Notes under the pieces: generated by a model
Database searches by the model: none
Told to the model about the DNA's origin: nothing
What the model saw: the letters and a program-made list of their open reading frames with translations, nothing else
DNA from: Streptomyces niveus
GTDB lineage: Bacteria > Actinomycetota > Actinomycetes > Streptomycetales > Streptomycetaceae
NCBI RefSeq assembly: GCF_002009175.1
Contig: NZ_CP018047.1
Location: forward strand, 372,001-436,000
Reading direction: 5' to 3'
DNA length: 64,000 nt
Shown here: positions 42,475-50,631 of the stretch, piece by piece
Layout of the letters: each line of letters opens with the position of its first letter
Position numbering within the stretch: position 1 is the stretch's first letter
Made by a program: the position numbers and the translations under genes

Positions 42475-44021
42475 GATCCGCCGCCGGTCCGGACGCCGGC
42501 GAAGTCCGGCAGGCCGCTGGCGTCGGGGGTGAAGCCGGTCAGGTCGCTGTTCCAGGCGTAGGCGATGCTGACCGCCATCGGGTACATCCCGACGGCGTCG
42601 CGCCAGATGATGCCGCTCGCCCTGCCGTAGAGGTCGGTGCGCTCCCGCTTGTCGGCGGTTGCTCCCGCCGCCGCGAGCAGAGTGTCCAACTCGTCGTTGC
42701 AGTAACCGTTTCGCTTGGCCGCGCAGGTGTAGAGGCGGCCGAGGTTGCTGGCAGCGTCGTAGGTGGGGGTGGCCAACTGCTGGAAGTTGATGTCCCACTT
42801 GAGCGCCAACAGGTCCTCGGTGAAGGTGGCCTGCTCCTTCTCCAGGGGCTCCGCCCGTACGCCGGCCTTGCGCAGGTCCGAGACGACGGCCTGGACGAAG
42901 GGCCGGAACTCGGCGTTGGCGAACTGGAGTCGCAGCGTCTTCGAGAAGTCGTAGCCCGCCGCGGTGAGAGCCGCCTTGGCCGCTGTCGCGTCGTAGGTCA
43001 CGGGCGGCTGCGGTACGTGTCCCAGTACGACGCTCGTCACAGGTGCGTCGGCGGGCTTGCCGGTCTCGGGGTAGAGCTTGCCGATGATGGTCCCGAAGTC
43101 GACCGACTGCCAGATCGCCCTGCGTACTTTCGCGTCCTTGAGGGCGGGGGTCGAGGAGTTGAACCACATGGTGAACTCGGCGGTGCTCGGCACCGTGCGA
43201 ACGGTCAGGTCCTTCTCGCCCTTCAGGGAGGCGAGTTGGTCGTCCGGGATGCCCCACAGGATGTCCACCTCGCCGGTGCGCAGCGCCGTCATCCGCGCGG
43301 ACAGGTCGGGGATGTTGCGTACGGTCACCCGGCGTGGGGCCGGTCTGTCGCCCCGGTACTTCTTGTTGGGCACCAGGACCAGTGACTCGCCCGGTGTGAA
43401 TCCGTCGACCGTGAACGGGCCTGATCCGACGGGGTGGTTGAAGAAGGCCGTGTCATCCTCGCCGACGTCGGACGGGATGACGTAGAAGGTGCTGAGCTTG
43501 CCGGGGACGGACGCGTCGGGCGCCGGGCTGCGGAGCACCACCTCGGTGGCGGAGGTCCTGGTCATCGTGGCGCCCGGGAAGTTGCCCGCGTTGGGGCCCG
43601 CCAGGCTGATCATGCGCCGGAAGGAGGCGACCACGTCGTCGGCGTCGAGCGCGGAGCCGTCGGAGAATGTCGTGCCCTCGCGCAGTGTGAACGTCCACGC
43701 GGTGACGTCCTTGTCGGGCTTCCACGAGGTGGCGAGGTCGCCGGTGAGGGTGCCGTCCGGGCCGGGTTCCACGAGTCTGCCGAAGATCTGCTGCCCCGCC
43801 AACTGCGTTCCGGTGGAGGCTCCTTGGGCGCCGTGCGGGTCCAGGCTCTCGATCGGGTAGGTGCCCGCGGCGGTCACCTCTCCCGAGCCGCCGGGGCCGC
43901 CTCCGCCTCCGTCGTCGCCGCCCGTGGTGGTGGTACAGGCGGCGAGGAGCGCGGCACCGGCCGTGGCGGTGGCGGTGAGCCGGATCAGCCGGCGCCGCCC
44001 GTACTCACGTGTGTTGGTCAT
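42471..44021 (-). CDS. extracellular solute-binding lipoprotein, family 5
   Basis: A 516-residue binding protein with a basic N-terminus and lipobox LLAACT (residue about 29), followed by a Gly-rich linker. Family 5 segments are visible: GTYPIESLDPHGAQGASTGTQL, ATSWKPDKDVTAWTFTLREGTTFSDGSALDADDVVASFRR, NHPVGSGPFTVDGF and MTALRTGEVDILWGIPDDQL. It is anchored outside the membrane and delivers substrate to the permeases encoded upstream (95-base gap). The ligand is inferred to be an oligosaccharide or sialyl compound from the neighbouring enzymes. Confidence 0.9.
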   Translation of the reverse strand: MTNTREYGRRRLIRLTATATAGAALLAACTTTTGGDDGGGGGPGGSGEVTAAGTYPIESLDPHGAQGASTGTQLAGQQIFGRLVEPGPDGTLTGDLATSWKPDKDVTAWTFTLREGTTFSDGSALDADDVVASFRRMISLAGPNAGNFPGATMTRTSATEVVLRSPAPDASVPGKLSTFYVIPSDVGEDDTAFFNHPVGSGPFTVDGFTPGESLVLVPNKKYRGDRPAPRRVTVRNIPDLSARMTALRTGEVDILWGIPDDQLASLKGEKDLTVRTVPSTAEFTMWFNSSTPALKDAKVRRAIWQSVDFGTIIGKLYPETGKPADAPVTSVVLGHVPQPPVTYDATAAKAALTAAGYDFSKTLRLQFANAEFRPFVQAVVSDLRKAGVRAEPLEKEQATFTEDLLALKWDINFQQLATPTYDAASNLGRLYTCAAKRNGYCNDELDTLLAAAGATADKRERTDLYGRASGIIWRDAVGMYPMAVSIAYAWNSDLTGFTPDASGLPDFAGVRTGGGS

Positions 44022-44116
44022 GGTGGTGCTCCTGTCTGGGAACGAGGGTCGGTGCGCAGGAGTCGGTGGGAGTTACGGGGTCGACCGGGATCGGTGAGGG
44101 AGCGCGCGGGAGTCGA

Positions 44117-44995
44117 TCAGTCGGTGCGGCCGCGCCGGTGGCGGGCGGTGAGTTGGTCGCCGAGGATGCCGACGTTGATGATCAGGAGGGACAGGGCGAT
44201 GCCGGGGAGGGTGGAGATCCACCACTGCGGTTCGAGGTATTCCTTGCCGTTGGCGATGGTCTGCCCCCAGGACACCGTCGAGGCGGGGAGCCCGATACCG
44301 AGGAAGCTGAGTCCGGCCTCCGCCAGTACCACCAGCGCGAATTCGAGTGTCGCGAGGGCGACGACCGGCCCCGCCGTGAACGGGAGTACGTGCCGGAGGA
44401 GGATGGTCCGGCGCGGCACGCCGAGCACCCGCGCGGCGTCGACCCAGGGCCGTTCCCTGATGGAGAGCGCGACACCGCGGGTGACGCGGGCGAAGGAGAT
44501 CCAGCCGGTCGCCGACAGCGCGACGACCACCAGCAGGACGCTGCGGTCGAAGGCGCCCGCGATCACGATCGCCAGCAGGATCGCGGGAAACGCCAGCAGG
44601 ATGTCGAAGACCCTGGCGAGGACGGCGTCGACCGCGCTCCGGAAGTAGCCGGCGACGGCGCCGAGTACGACCCCGACGAGACAGGAGATCGCGACGGTGG
44701 ACACGCCGATCAACACCGAGGTCCTGGTCCCGTGGACGATCTGGGCCAGCACGTCGCGGCCGAGCCCGTCCGTGCCGAACCAGGCCGTGCCGCCGGTGGA
44801 CGTCTCGGAGCCGGGCGGGAGCAGCCGGTCCTCCAGGGACGTGTTCACCGGGTCGTAGCCGATCAGCGGTGGTCCGAGGACCGCGACCAGCAGATAGAGG
44901 CCCACGATCAGGAAGGGGACACGGGAGAGCAGTCGGCGCCGGGCCCGTGGCGGGGCGCTCGTCAGCTGTTCGGGGGCGGTGGCGATGCCGGCCAT
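44117..44995 (-). CDS. dipeptide-type ABC importer permease (DppC-like)
   Basis: A 292-residue permease with a cytoplasmic N-terminus, six membrane segments, the FGTDGLGRDVLAQIVHGTRTSVLIG motif and the EAA-like loop DAARVLGVPRRTILLRHVLPF. This matches the DppC/OppC partner. The ATG at 44995 shares one base with the stop of the DppB-type gene (TGATG), so both permeases are translated together. It belongs to the catabolic island importer. Confidence 0.9.
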   Translation of the reverse strand: MAGIATAPEQLTSAPPRARRRLLSRVPFLIVGLYLLVAVLGPPLIGYDPVNTSLEDRLLPPGSETSTGGTAWFGTDGLGRDVLAQIVHGTRTSVLIGVSTVAISCLVGVVLGAVAGYFRSAVDAVLARVFDILLAFPAILLAIVIAGAFDRSVLLVVVALSATGWISFARVTRGVALSIRERPWVDAARVLGVPRRTILLRHVLPFTAGPVVALATLEFALVVLAEAGLSFLGIGLPASTVSWGQTIANGKEYLEPQWWISTLPGIALSLLIINVGILGDQLTARHRRGRTD

Positions 44996-45921
44996 CAGAC
45001 GGCTCCCATCCGGATGCGCGGATCCAGCTGGGCGATGAGCAGGTCGGCCACCAGGTTCAGTACGACGACGATGCCCGCGATCAGGAGGGTGACGCCCTGT
45101 ACGACGGCGTAGTCACGGTTGGCCACCGCGTCCACCACGAGTGAGCCGAGGCCGGGCCAGGCGAAGACGTTCTCGACGATCACGGCGCCGCCGACCAGGG
45201 CCCCGATCTGGACGCCGACCACGGTCACCACCGGGATCAGCGAGTTGCGCAGCACGTGGCCGAGCAGTACCTGACGCGCCGTCAATCCCTTGGCGAGCGC
45301 GGTCTGGACGTACTCCTCGCGCATCGCCTCCACGACACTGGTCCGGGTCAGCCGGGCGATGATCGCGATGAAGGGGAACGAGAGCGTGACAGCCGGCAGC
45401 ACCAGGTGCTGGGGCGTGCCGACTCCCGAACTGGGCAGCAGGCGCAGGCCGAGCGAGAAGACCAGGACCAGCATGATGCCGATCCAGAAGGTGGGGAACG
45501 ACTGGAGGGCTATCGTGCACGCCGAGACCGCCCGGTCCAGTGGGCCGCCCGGCCGTGCGCCCGCAAGCAGACCGAGGGCCAGTCCCACGGTCACCGCGAT
45601 CGCGGTGGCGGTCAGTGTCAGGTCGATCGTGGCGGGCAGCCGGTCGAGGACCGCGTCCATGGCGGGTCTGCCGAGCCGGTGCGACTCCCCGAAGTCGAGG
45701 CGGGAGACATCGCCGAGGTAGCTCAGATACTGGGCGCCGAGCGGCCGGTCGAGTCCGAGTGAGACGCGCAGCCGGTCGATCTGGCCCGGGTCGGCGTCCG
45801 GGCCGAGCAGGACGGTCGCCGGGTCGCCGGGCGCCGCCCGGACGATCAGGAAGATCAGCGAGGCCGCGCCCCACATCACGAAGATCCCGATGAGCAGCCG
45901 GTGCACGATCATGCGGATCAT
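44995..45921 (-). CDS. dipeptide-type ABC importer permease (DppB-like)
   Basis: A 308-residue permease: VHRLLIGIFVMWGAASLIFLIVRAAPGDPATVLLG, then the DppB signature LRVSLGLDRPLGAQYLSYLGDVSRLDFGESHR and the loop VEAMREEYVQTALAKGLTARQVLLGHVLRNSLIPV. Six membrane segments are likely. It is the promoter-proximal gene of the island, with a 321-base divergent gap to the PhyH gene. ATG 45921 is chosen; no strong ribosome site is visible. Confidence 0.9.
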   Translation of the reverse strand: MIRMIVHRLLIGIFVMWGAASLIFLIVRAAPGDPATVLLGPDADPGQIDRLRVSLGLDRPLGAQYLSYLGDVSRLDFGESHRLGRPAMDAVLDRLPATIDLTLTATAIAVTVGLALGLLAGARPGGPLDRAVSACTIALQSFPTFWIGIMLVLVFSLGLRLLPSSGVGTPQHLVLPAVTLSFPFIAIIARLTRTSVVEAMREEYVQTALAKGLTARQVLLGHVLRNSLIPVVTVVGVQIGALVGGAVIVENVFAWPGLGSLVVDAVANRDYAVVQGVTLLIAGIVVVLNLVADLLIAQLDPRIRMGAV

Positions 45922-46242
45922 GCCTCCGGCCTCCTCTCGCGGGAAACGCCGGCGGGGCGCGCGATGTCCCGCCGGGTGGGCTGTCGACGCCGTTCGGGAG
46001 GGGCCATGAGCACTCCCAACTAATGCGTATTAACAAGTGCCGCAAGACGCTACTCGGACGCCGCGAAACGCGTCAAGAGTCATGAACAGGGCTTGTCCGT
46101 ATTGTTTCTGACAGTTCATCCGATCAAGCGGAGTGACAGGATTCGCCATCCGGACGCACGGGCGAGCCATGGCAGGGAGGCGCGGGTCTCAGGAGCATCG
46201 AGAAGGCGACCGTGTTCCGGTCTCCCGGTGAAAGGGAATTCG
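45922..46242. promoter_or_regulatory. divergent promoter region of the catabolic island
   Basis: A 321-base region between the divergently transcribed dppB-like and PhyH genes, with no credible gene. It includes an AT-rich near-palindrome TAATGCGTATTA (46021-46032; 10 of 12 positions symmetric), unusual in this genome and a possible regulator site. GAAAGG at 46231-46236 is the ribosome site of the PhyH gene. No clear consensus -35/-10 pair was found. Confidence 0.5.
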
Positions 46243-47184
46243 ATGACCGTCCGCGCCGTCCCGGAGAGCTCCGGGAATCCTCACCATTCCCGGAACCCCG
46301 AGAGCCGTCGGAACCCCGCGCCATCGGGCCGCTCGGCGTCCGACGACCTCGTGTCGCGCTTCGACCGGGACGGTTACGCCGTACTGCCGGGCGTCCTGAC
46401 GCCGGACGAGGTGGCCGAGCTGCGGGCGGAGACCCTGCGGATCTGCCGGGGCGAGCGGGGCGCCGTCGAGGGAGCGCTGCCGCCGGTCGCGGGCGAGAGC
46501 GCGGAGGACACCGTGCGCGGATTCCTGTGTGTGCACTATCCGCACAAGCTGTCGGCGCTCATGCTCGACACCATGCGCCATCCCGCGATCGTGGGACCGC
46601 TGACCGACGTCATCGGGCCCGACATCAAGTCGATGCAGTCGATGCTGTTCATCAAGTCCGAGGGGAAGCCGGGCCAGGCGTGGCATCAGGACGAGATGTT
46701 CATCCCCACCCGCGACCGGTCGCTGACCGCGGCCTGGCTCGCCCTCGACGACGCCACCGTGGACAACGGCTGCCTCTGGGTCCTGCCGGGTTCGCACCGG
46801 CCGGGCGTCATCTACCCCAACCGCGAGCACGAGGACGCCCGTTACGACTGCACGGTCGAGTCCTACGACTTTCCGTACGGTGAGGACGACGCCGTCCCCG
46901 TCGAGATCGCCGCCGGATCGGTGCTGCTCTTCAACGGCTACCTGCTGCACAAGTCACTGCCCAACACCGGCGGGCGGGGCTTGCGGCGTGCTCTCGTCAA
47001 CCACTACATGAGCGCGGCGTCGCTGCTGCCCTGGGCGCCGCCGGAGCCCGAACAGCCCATGGCCCAGGCGGACTTCCGTGATGTGGTGCTGGTCGCCGGC
47101 CGTGATCCGTACGGCTACAAGGGCCTCACGGACATCCGGACGCCCCGTGTGCGGCCCGACCGGTCCGGGGGCTGCGACAGGTGA
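46243..47184 (+). CDS. phytanoyl-CoA dioxygenase (PhyH) family Fe(II)/2-oxoglutarate enzyme
   Basis: A 313-residue double-stranded beta-helix oxygenase. The iron ligands are H148 and D150 (AWHQDEMF) and H236 (LLHKSLP), with an Arg for 2-oxoglutarate in GRGLRRALVNHY. FDRDGYAVLPGVLTPDEVAELR and WLALDDATVDNGCLWVLPGSHRPGV are typical. Members hydroxylate fatty acyl-CoAs or diverse small molecules; the substrate here is unknown. It is divergent from the importer island, with an AraC regulator 4 bases after its stop. Confidence 0.87.
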   Translation: MTVRAVPESSGNPHHSRNPESRRNPAPSGRSASDDLVSRFDRDGYAVLPGVLTPDEVAELRAETLRICRGERGAVEGALPPVAGESAEDTVRGFLCVHYPHKLSALMLDTMRHPAIVGPLTDVIGPDIKSMQSMLFIKSEGKPGQAWHQDEMFIPTRDRSLTAAWLALDDATVDNGCLWVLPGSHRPGVIYPNREHEDARYDCTVESYDFPYGEDDAVPVEIAAGSVLLFNGYLLHKSLPNTGGRGLRRALVNHYMSAASLLPWAPPEPEQPMAQADFRDVVLVAGRDPYGYKGLTDIRTPRVRPDRSGGCDR

Positions 47185-47188
47185 GGCC

Positions 47189-48109
47189 ATGACGGACGGC
47201 CCTGTCCCTGCACCTGTCCCCGCGGTCACCCCGACGCTCGTCGCCCGGCTCGGCCCGGCGGTGGCCGACTACCCACCCGGATCGGTCTTCGGCCCCCGGG
47301 ACGCGGGAACGTACGAGTTCGTCTGGCTGCTGCACGGCAGCGCCCGCTGGATCTGCGGCGACCTGACCGTCCCTCTGACGCCCAGCGCGCTGCTCCTCGT
47401 ACGGCCCGGAATGCGCGACACGTTCCACTGGGACACCCGGCGGCCCACCCGGCACGCCTACACGCACTTCCGGCTGAGCCCCGCCGCGCCCGGCGCGCGA
47501 CCACCCGACGACACCGACTGGCCGGTCGTCCGGAACCTCACGGGGCGGGGCGACCCGATGACCGCGCTCTGCCAGTACCTCCTGACACTCGGCGCGGCCC
47601 GCCCGCCGGACTGGGAACGGCACGCCGCGGAGACCCTGCGGCTGCTGCTTCTCACCTTCGTGCAGGGCCCCGGTCCCACAGCGGTCGCGCACACGCTTCC
47701 CGAACCGCTCGTCGCCATGATGGACACGGTCCGCGCCCGGTGGTCCGACGGCGTCGCGCGGCCGCTCGCGCTGGAAGAGCTGGCACGGGCCGCCGGAGTC
47801 TCGGAGAGCACGCTGTGCCGGATCTGCCGGCGACGACTCGGTGTCGGCCCCGTCGAAGGGCTCGAACGGCTCCGGCTGGCGCGGGCCGAACCGCTGCTGT
47901 GGCTGAGCAACCTCTCGCTCCGCGCGATCGCGGTCCAGTGCGGCTTCGCGGACGCGTACCACTTCTCACGGCGCTTCCGCGCGGTGTACGGGATGGCCCC
48001 GAGTGCCTTCCGTGCCGTCCCGCCCGAGTCGGCGCCGCCCTCCCCGGTCGCGAACGGTCCGCTGTCCGCGCTGAGGGCGCTGGTGCCACCGGGGCACCCG
48101 GTCCGGTGA
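47189..48109 (+). CDS. AraC family transcriptional regulator
   Basis: A 306-residue regulator. The N-terminal cupin-like sensory domain (FVWLLHGSARWICGDLTVPLTPSALLLVRPG) is followed by the double HTH (ALEELARAAGVSESTLCRICRRRLGVGPVEGLERLRLARA and LSLRAIAVQCGFADAYHFSRRFRAVYGMAPSAFR). It starts 4 bases after the PhyH stop and likely senses a sugar or other substrate of the island. It is the best candidate regulator for the importer genes. Confidence 0.9.
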   Translation: MTDGPVPAPVPAVTPTLVARLGPAVADYPPGSVFGPRDAGTYEFVWLLHGSARWICGDLTVPLTPSALLLVRPGMRDTFHWDTRRPTRHAYTHFRLSPAAPGARPPDDTDWPVVRNLTGRGDPMTALCQYLLTLGAARPPDWERHAAETLRLLLLTFVQGPGPTAVAHTLPEPLVAMMDTVRARWSDGVARPLALEELARAAGVSESTLCRICRRRLGVGPVEGLERLRLARAEPLLWLSNLSLRAIAVQCGFADAYHFSRRFRAVYGMAPSAFRAVPPESAPPSPVANGPLSALRALVPPGHPVR

Positions 48110-48552
48110 ACGGGGCGCGTCCGCGCGGGTGGACGGGGCGCCGGGGGACAAGGAGCGGTGGACGAGAAACAGCATCGGGGCGCCCGAGATCGGATTCGGC
48201 GACGGAGACATGGATGCTGGGCCGCTGCACCACAGTCCGGCCGGAGCCGGACCGCCGGGATTCGAACCCGGGTCCCCTTTTTTGGAGAAAGAAGTATCCG
48301 TCGTCTGCGCACCGGGCGCTCCGATGCTGATGTCCCCCGAGATCAAGACGGCGTGCGGCGTGATTTCATTCAAAGAAGTAGCCGCGGCCCACGCACCGGG
48401 AGATGCTGCGTGTGAAATTTTGTGGGTCCGAATTCGAATCCCGAGGCGAATCCGCCTCTTGCCGACCGGACTTGAACGACAGTAGCCGACAACTACCGAT
48501 CGCATCATCTGAATTACTGTCCCAGGATTTCCTCGCACGGACCGAGAGGCCC
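48110..48552. other. 443-base gap with degenerate tRNA-like segments
   Basis: No credible coding region lies between the AraC gene and the kinase gene. On the minus strand there is a T-arm-like and anticodon-arm-like piece (48248-48292) and a second T-loop-like TTCGAAT near 48430-48445. Two copies of a motif AAAGAAGTA-N11-CGCACCGGG occur (48288-48316 and 48372-48400), each followed by GATGCTG (48323-48329 and 48402-48408). The composition is more AT-rich than its surroundings. I see no complete cloverleaf. Confidence 0.6.
48248..48292 (-). pseudogene. 3' half of a tRNA-like sequence (anticodon CCA)
   Basis: On the minus strand: anticodon stem TCTTT / AAAGG with a 7-base loop CTCCAAA (anticodon CCA, U33 and A37 in place), variable GGAC, T-stem CCGGG, loop TTCGAAT, T-stem CCCGG, then 7 bases CGGTCCG. 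No matching 5' acceptor CGGACCG or D-arm is found upstream, so this is a partial or decayed tRNA-Trp-like element rather than a gene. Confidence 0.5.
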
Positions 48553-49101
48553 GTGCCGGACACATCCCCGCCCCTGCTGGCCCTGGCGGGCGGCGCGGGC
48601 TCCGGGAAGTCGACCCTCGCCGTCGCGCTGGCGGCGGCGCGTCCCGCGACAGCGGTCGTACACCTCGACGCCTGCTTCCACCACGACACGTCGCGCGCCC
48701 CGTGCGTGCCCGTCATCGGCGGGGAGGGCGTGGGCGTCGACTTCAGCGACCCCGCCTCGATCGACCGCGCACGCGTGGAGGAGGCGATCGGCGCGGCGCT
48801 CGCGACGGGCCGACTCGTCGTCGTGGAGGGCACGTTCGCCCTGACACTCCCCTACGTTCGCGACCGGGCCCGCTGGACGGCGTACGTGGACGTGCCCGCC
48901 GACATCCGGCTGGCGAGGAAGACACTGCGCAAGCTGCGCGCGAGTGAGGATCCCGGCGCAGCACTCCTGGGCTACCTCGCCCATGGCCGTGCCGCGCACG
49001 AGCGTCATGTCGAGCCGACGGCTCGGTATGCGCGACTGCTGCTGGACGGCACCGCGCCCATCCCTCAACTCGTCGGGGAACTGGGGCGGTTCCTCGGCTG
49101 A
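48553..49101 (+). CDS. P-loop kinase (uridine kinase-like)
   Basis: A 182-residue nucleoside/uridine-kinase-like protein. Walker A is LALAGGAGSGKST; AVVHLDACFHHDTSRAP and VEGTFALTLPYVRDRARWTAYVDVPADIRLARK match the substrate-binding and lid segments. GTG 48553 follows GAGAGG; the frame is open upstream into the tRNA-like region but gives no family sequence. A strong terminator follows 43 bases after its stop. The substrate could be uridine or another small alcohol. Confidence 0.82.
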   Translation: MPDTSPPLLALAGGAGSGKSTLAVALAAARPATAVVHLDACFHHDTSRAPCVPVIGGEGVGVDFSDPASIDRARVEEAIGAALATGRLVVVEGTFALTLPYVRDRARWTAYVDVPADIRLARKTLRKLRASEDPGAALLGYLAHGRAAHERHVEPTARYARLLLDGTAPIPQLVGELGRFLG

Positions 49102-49144
49102 CACCACGAGACCGCCGCGTGGAGTTAGCCGCCGAGGACGCGGA

Positions 49145-49182
49145 ACGCGCCGTACGGGCCGGGATCGGCCCGTACGGCGCGT
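49145..49182. terminator. intrinsic terminator between convergent kinase and RNHCP genes
   Basis: A perfect 17-bp inverted repeat, ACGCGCCGTACGGGCCG (49145-49161) and CGGCCCGTACGGCGCGT (49166-49182), loop GGAT. It serves the kinase (ends 49101) and the RNHCP gene (ends 49198). Confidence 0.88.
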
Positions 49183-49197
49183 GTGATCGCCGTGCCG

Positions 49198-49608
49198 TTA
49201 CAGACCACTCAACCGTTCGAAGGGGAACGGAGGTTGGGCCAGCGGGCGCACGGCCAGCCGGGTCAGCGGCAGGGCGTTGTCGTCGCCCGCCGTGCGGTTG
49301 GCATGGATCACTCCGCAGTGCGTGCAGCGGTGGACGAGAACCCACTCGCCGTCGCCGCGCACCGAGATGGCGAGCGGTTCCATCCGGGCACCGCAGTCCG
49401 CCTGCCGGTCGCCGGGGGTGTCGTCGAGATGACGGCTCCACAGGCAGTTCGGACAGTGGTTGCGGTGATCGGTACCGGGCGCGCTCATCGGGACGTCGAG
49501 CCCGCACTGTAGGCACCGGAAGGACTCGGCGCGCGCTTCCGTGCGCGCCCGCCGTGAGGTGTTGCGGGATCCGGATCTCTTGGAGCGGGACGTGTTGTCG
49601 CGGGGCAT
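49198..49608 (-). CDS. RNHCP domain zinc-binding protein
   Basis: A 136-residue protein. The N-terminus is basic and Ser/Arg-rich; the zinc region has CLQCGLDVP, then the signature DHRNHCPNCLWSRHLD and a second CTHCGVIHANR. This is the RNHCP family, small cytosolic proteins common in actinobacteria. No enzymatic activity is known to me. ATG 49608 gives the usual N-terminus. It is transcribed towards the kinase gene and ends in the shared terminator. Confidence 0.85.
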   Translation of the reverse strand: MPRDNTSRSKRSGSRNTSRRARTEARAESFRCLQCGLDVPMSAPGTDHRNHCPNCLWSRHLDDTPGDRQADCGARMEPLAISVRGDGEWVLVHRCTHCGVIHANRTAGDDNALPLTRLAVRPLAQPPFPFERLSGL

Positions 49609-49869
49609 GCTGTGAGGACTCCTCGGGTGACGCGGAGAAGGACAACCGGGTCTCGTGTCCGACTCGCGTCGAGGGAGTTCGCCTCGCTGAGTCACTGTTC
49701 GAAGATCAGCGCCGAGATGAACCAACCTCGATCACGAGATCGGTTCCGACCGGGTCGTACCCATCCGGTGCACACCGCCTTTGTCGTCTGCCGCCATGTC
49801 CTCGGCCATGAAAACCGGCCGCGCGGCGCGGGGCAACCGAATATCCGGCACCGGAAGAGGCGCGGCGGT

Positions 49870-49899
49870 CCCATGCCCCGCGCCGGCGAGGGGCATGGG
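49870..49899. terminator. terminator after the pyridoxamine-oxidase-like pseudogene
   Basis: A perfect 10-bp inverted repeat CCCATGCCCC (49870-49879) and GGGGCATGGG (49890-49899), loop 10 bases, immediately downstream of the minus-strand stop at 49902. The 261 bases from here to the RNHCP start hold no gene I can support. Confidence 0.75.
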
Positions 49900-49901
49900 G
49901 C

Positions 49902-50617
49902 TTACGGCCACAGCAGATGTTTCCGCCAGCCCGGCCCCGACTGCGACCCGCTGCGTTCGTAGCGCAGCCGCGTGTGGCTGCGCCCCTTGTCGCCCTGCCA
50001 GAACTCGACGTCCGTGGGCACCAGCGTGCAGAGCCGCCACTCGTCGGCGACCAGGTCCGGTTCCCTGCCGACGCGTTCGAGGGAGGCGGCCATCGCGAGG
50101 TCGCGCTCCTCCAGGTCGCCCAGGTGCCGGCTCTGCCGGCCCAGCAGTGCCTCGGCACGGCCGCCGAGCGCTCGGCGGACTCGGGCGTGACCGCTCCCCG
50201 TACCCGGATCTGGCGACCCTGGAGCGGCCAGTAGAAGGTGAGCGCCGCGCTCGGCCGCGCCGCCACCTGCCGGCCCTTGGGGCTGGCCCCGTGGACGGCG
50301 AACTGCCAGCCCGACGTATCGACGTTCTTCAGGATCAGTACCCGGGCCTGGGGGTCACCGGCCTCGTCCACGGTCGACAGCGTCATGGCATGCGGCTCCC
50401 GCACCCCGGCGGCGAGCGCCTCGGAGAGCCACGCGGTGAACAGGCCGACCGGCTCGGAGGGCGTCGCCGAGGGGTCGAAGGCGGGCAGCTGACCGGCGAA
50501 CACCTCCAGTCCCCGCAGCAGTTCCCGGATACTCCGCCCGTCCTCGTTCACGGTCACTTTCGCTCCCACTCCCACGTTCGCGTTGGCGTTGTTGTTGATA
50601 CGGGCGACGACAGCCAT
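49902..50617 (-). pseudogene. pyridoxamine 5'-phosphate oxidase-like (PdxH), frameshifted
   Basis: From ATG 50617 the frame reads an intact N-terminal two thirds (VGLFTAWLSEALAAG, PHAMTLSTVDEAGDPQARVLILKNVD, GWQFAVHGASPKGRQVAARPSAALTFYWPLQGRQIRVRGAVTPESAE). At about 50155-50180 it loses homology. The remaining family sequence (RAEALLGRQSRHLGDLEERD; DVEFWQGDKGRSHTRLRYERS; WRKHLLWP) continues in another frame to the stop at 49902. One base lost (or two gained), possibly with a few missing codons, explains it. PdxH oxidises PNP/PMP to PLP with FMN. Either a true pseudogene or a sequence error. Confidence 0.8.
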
Positions 50618-50631
50618 GACGACCACGACCG

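Noticed and set aside
48200..48340. Functional tRNA-Trp gene
   Set aside because: Anticodon and T arms are present but no D-arm or matching 5' acceptor could be found, so only a tRNA-like fragment is claimed.
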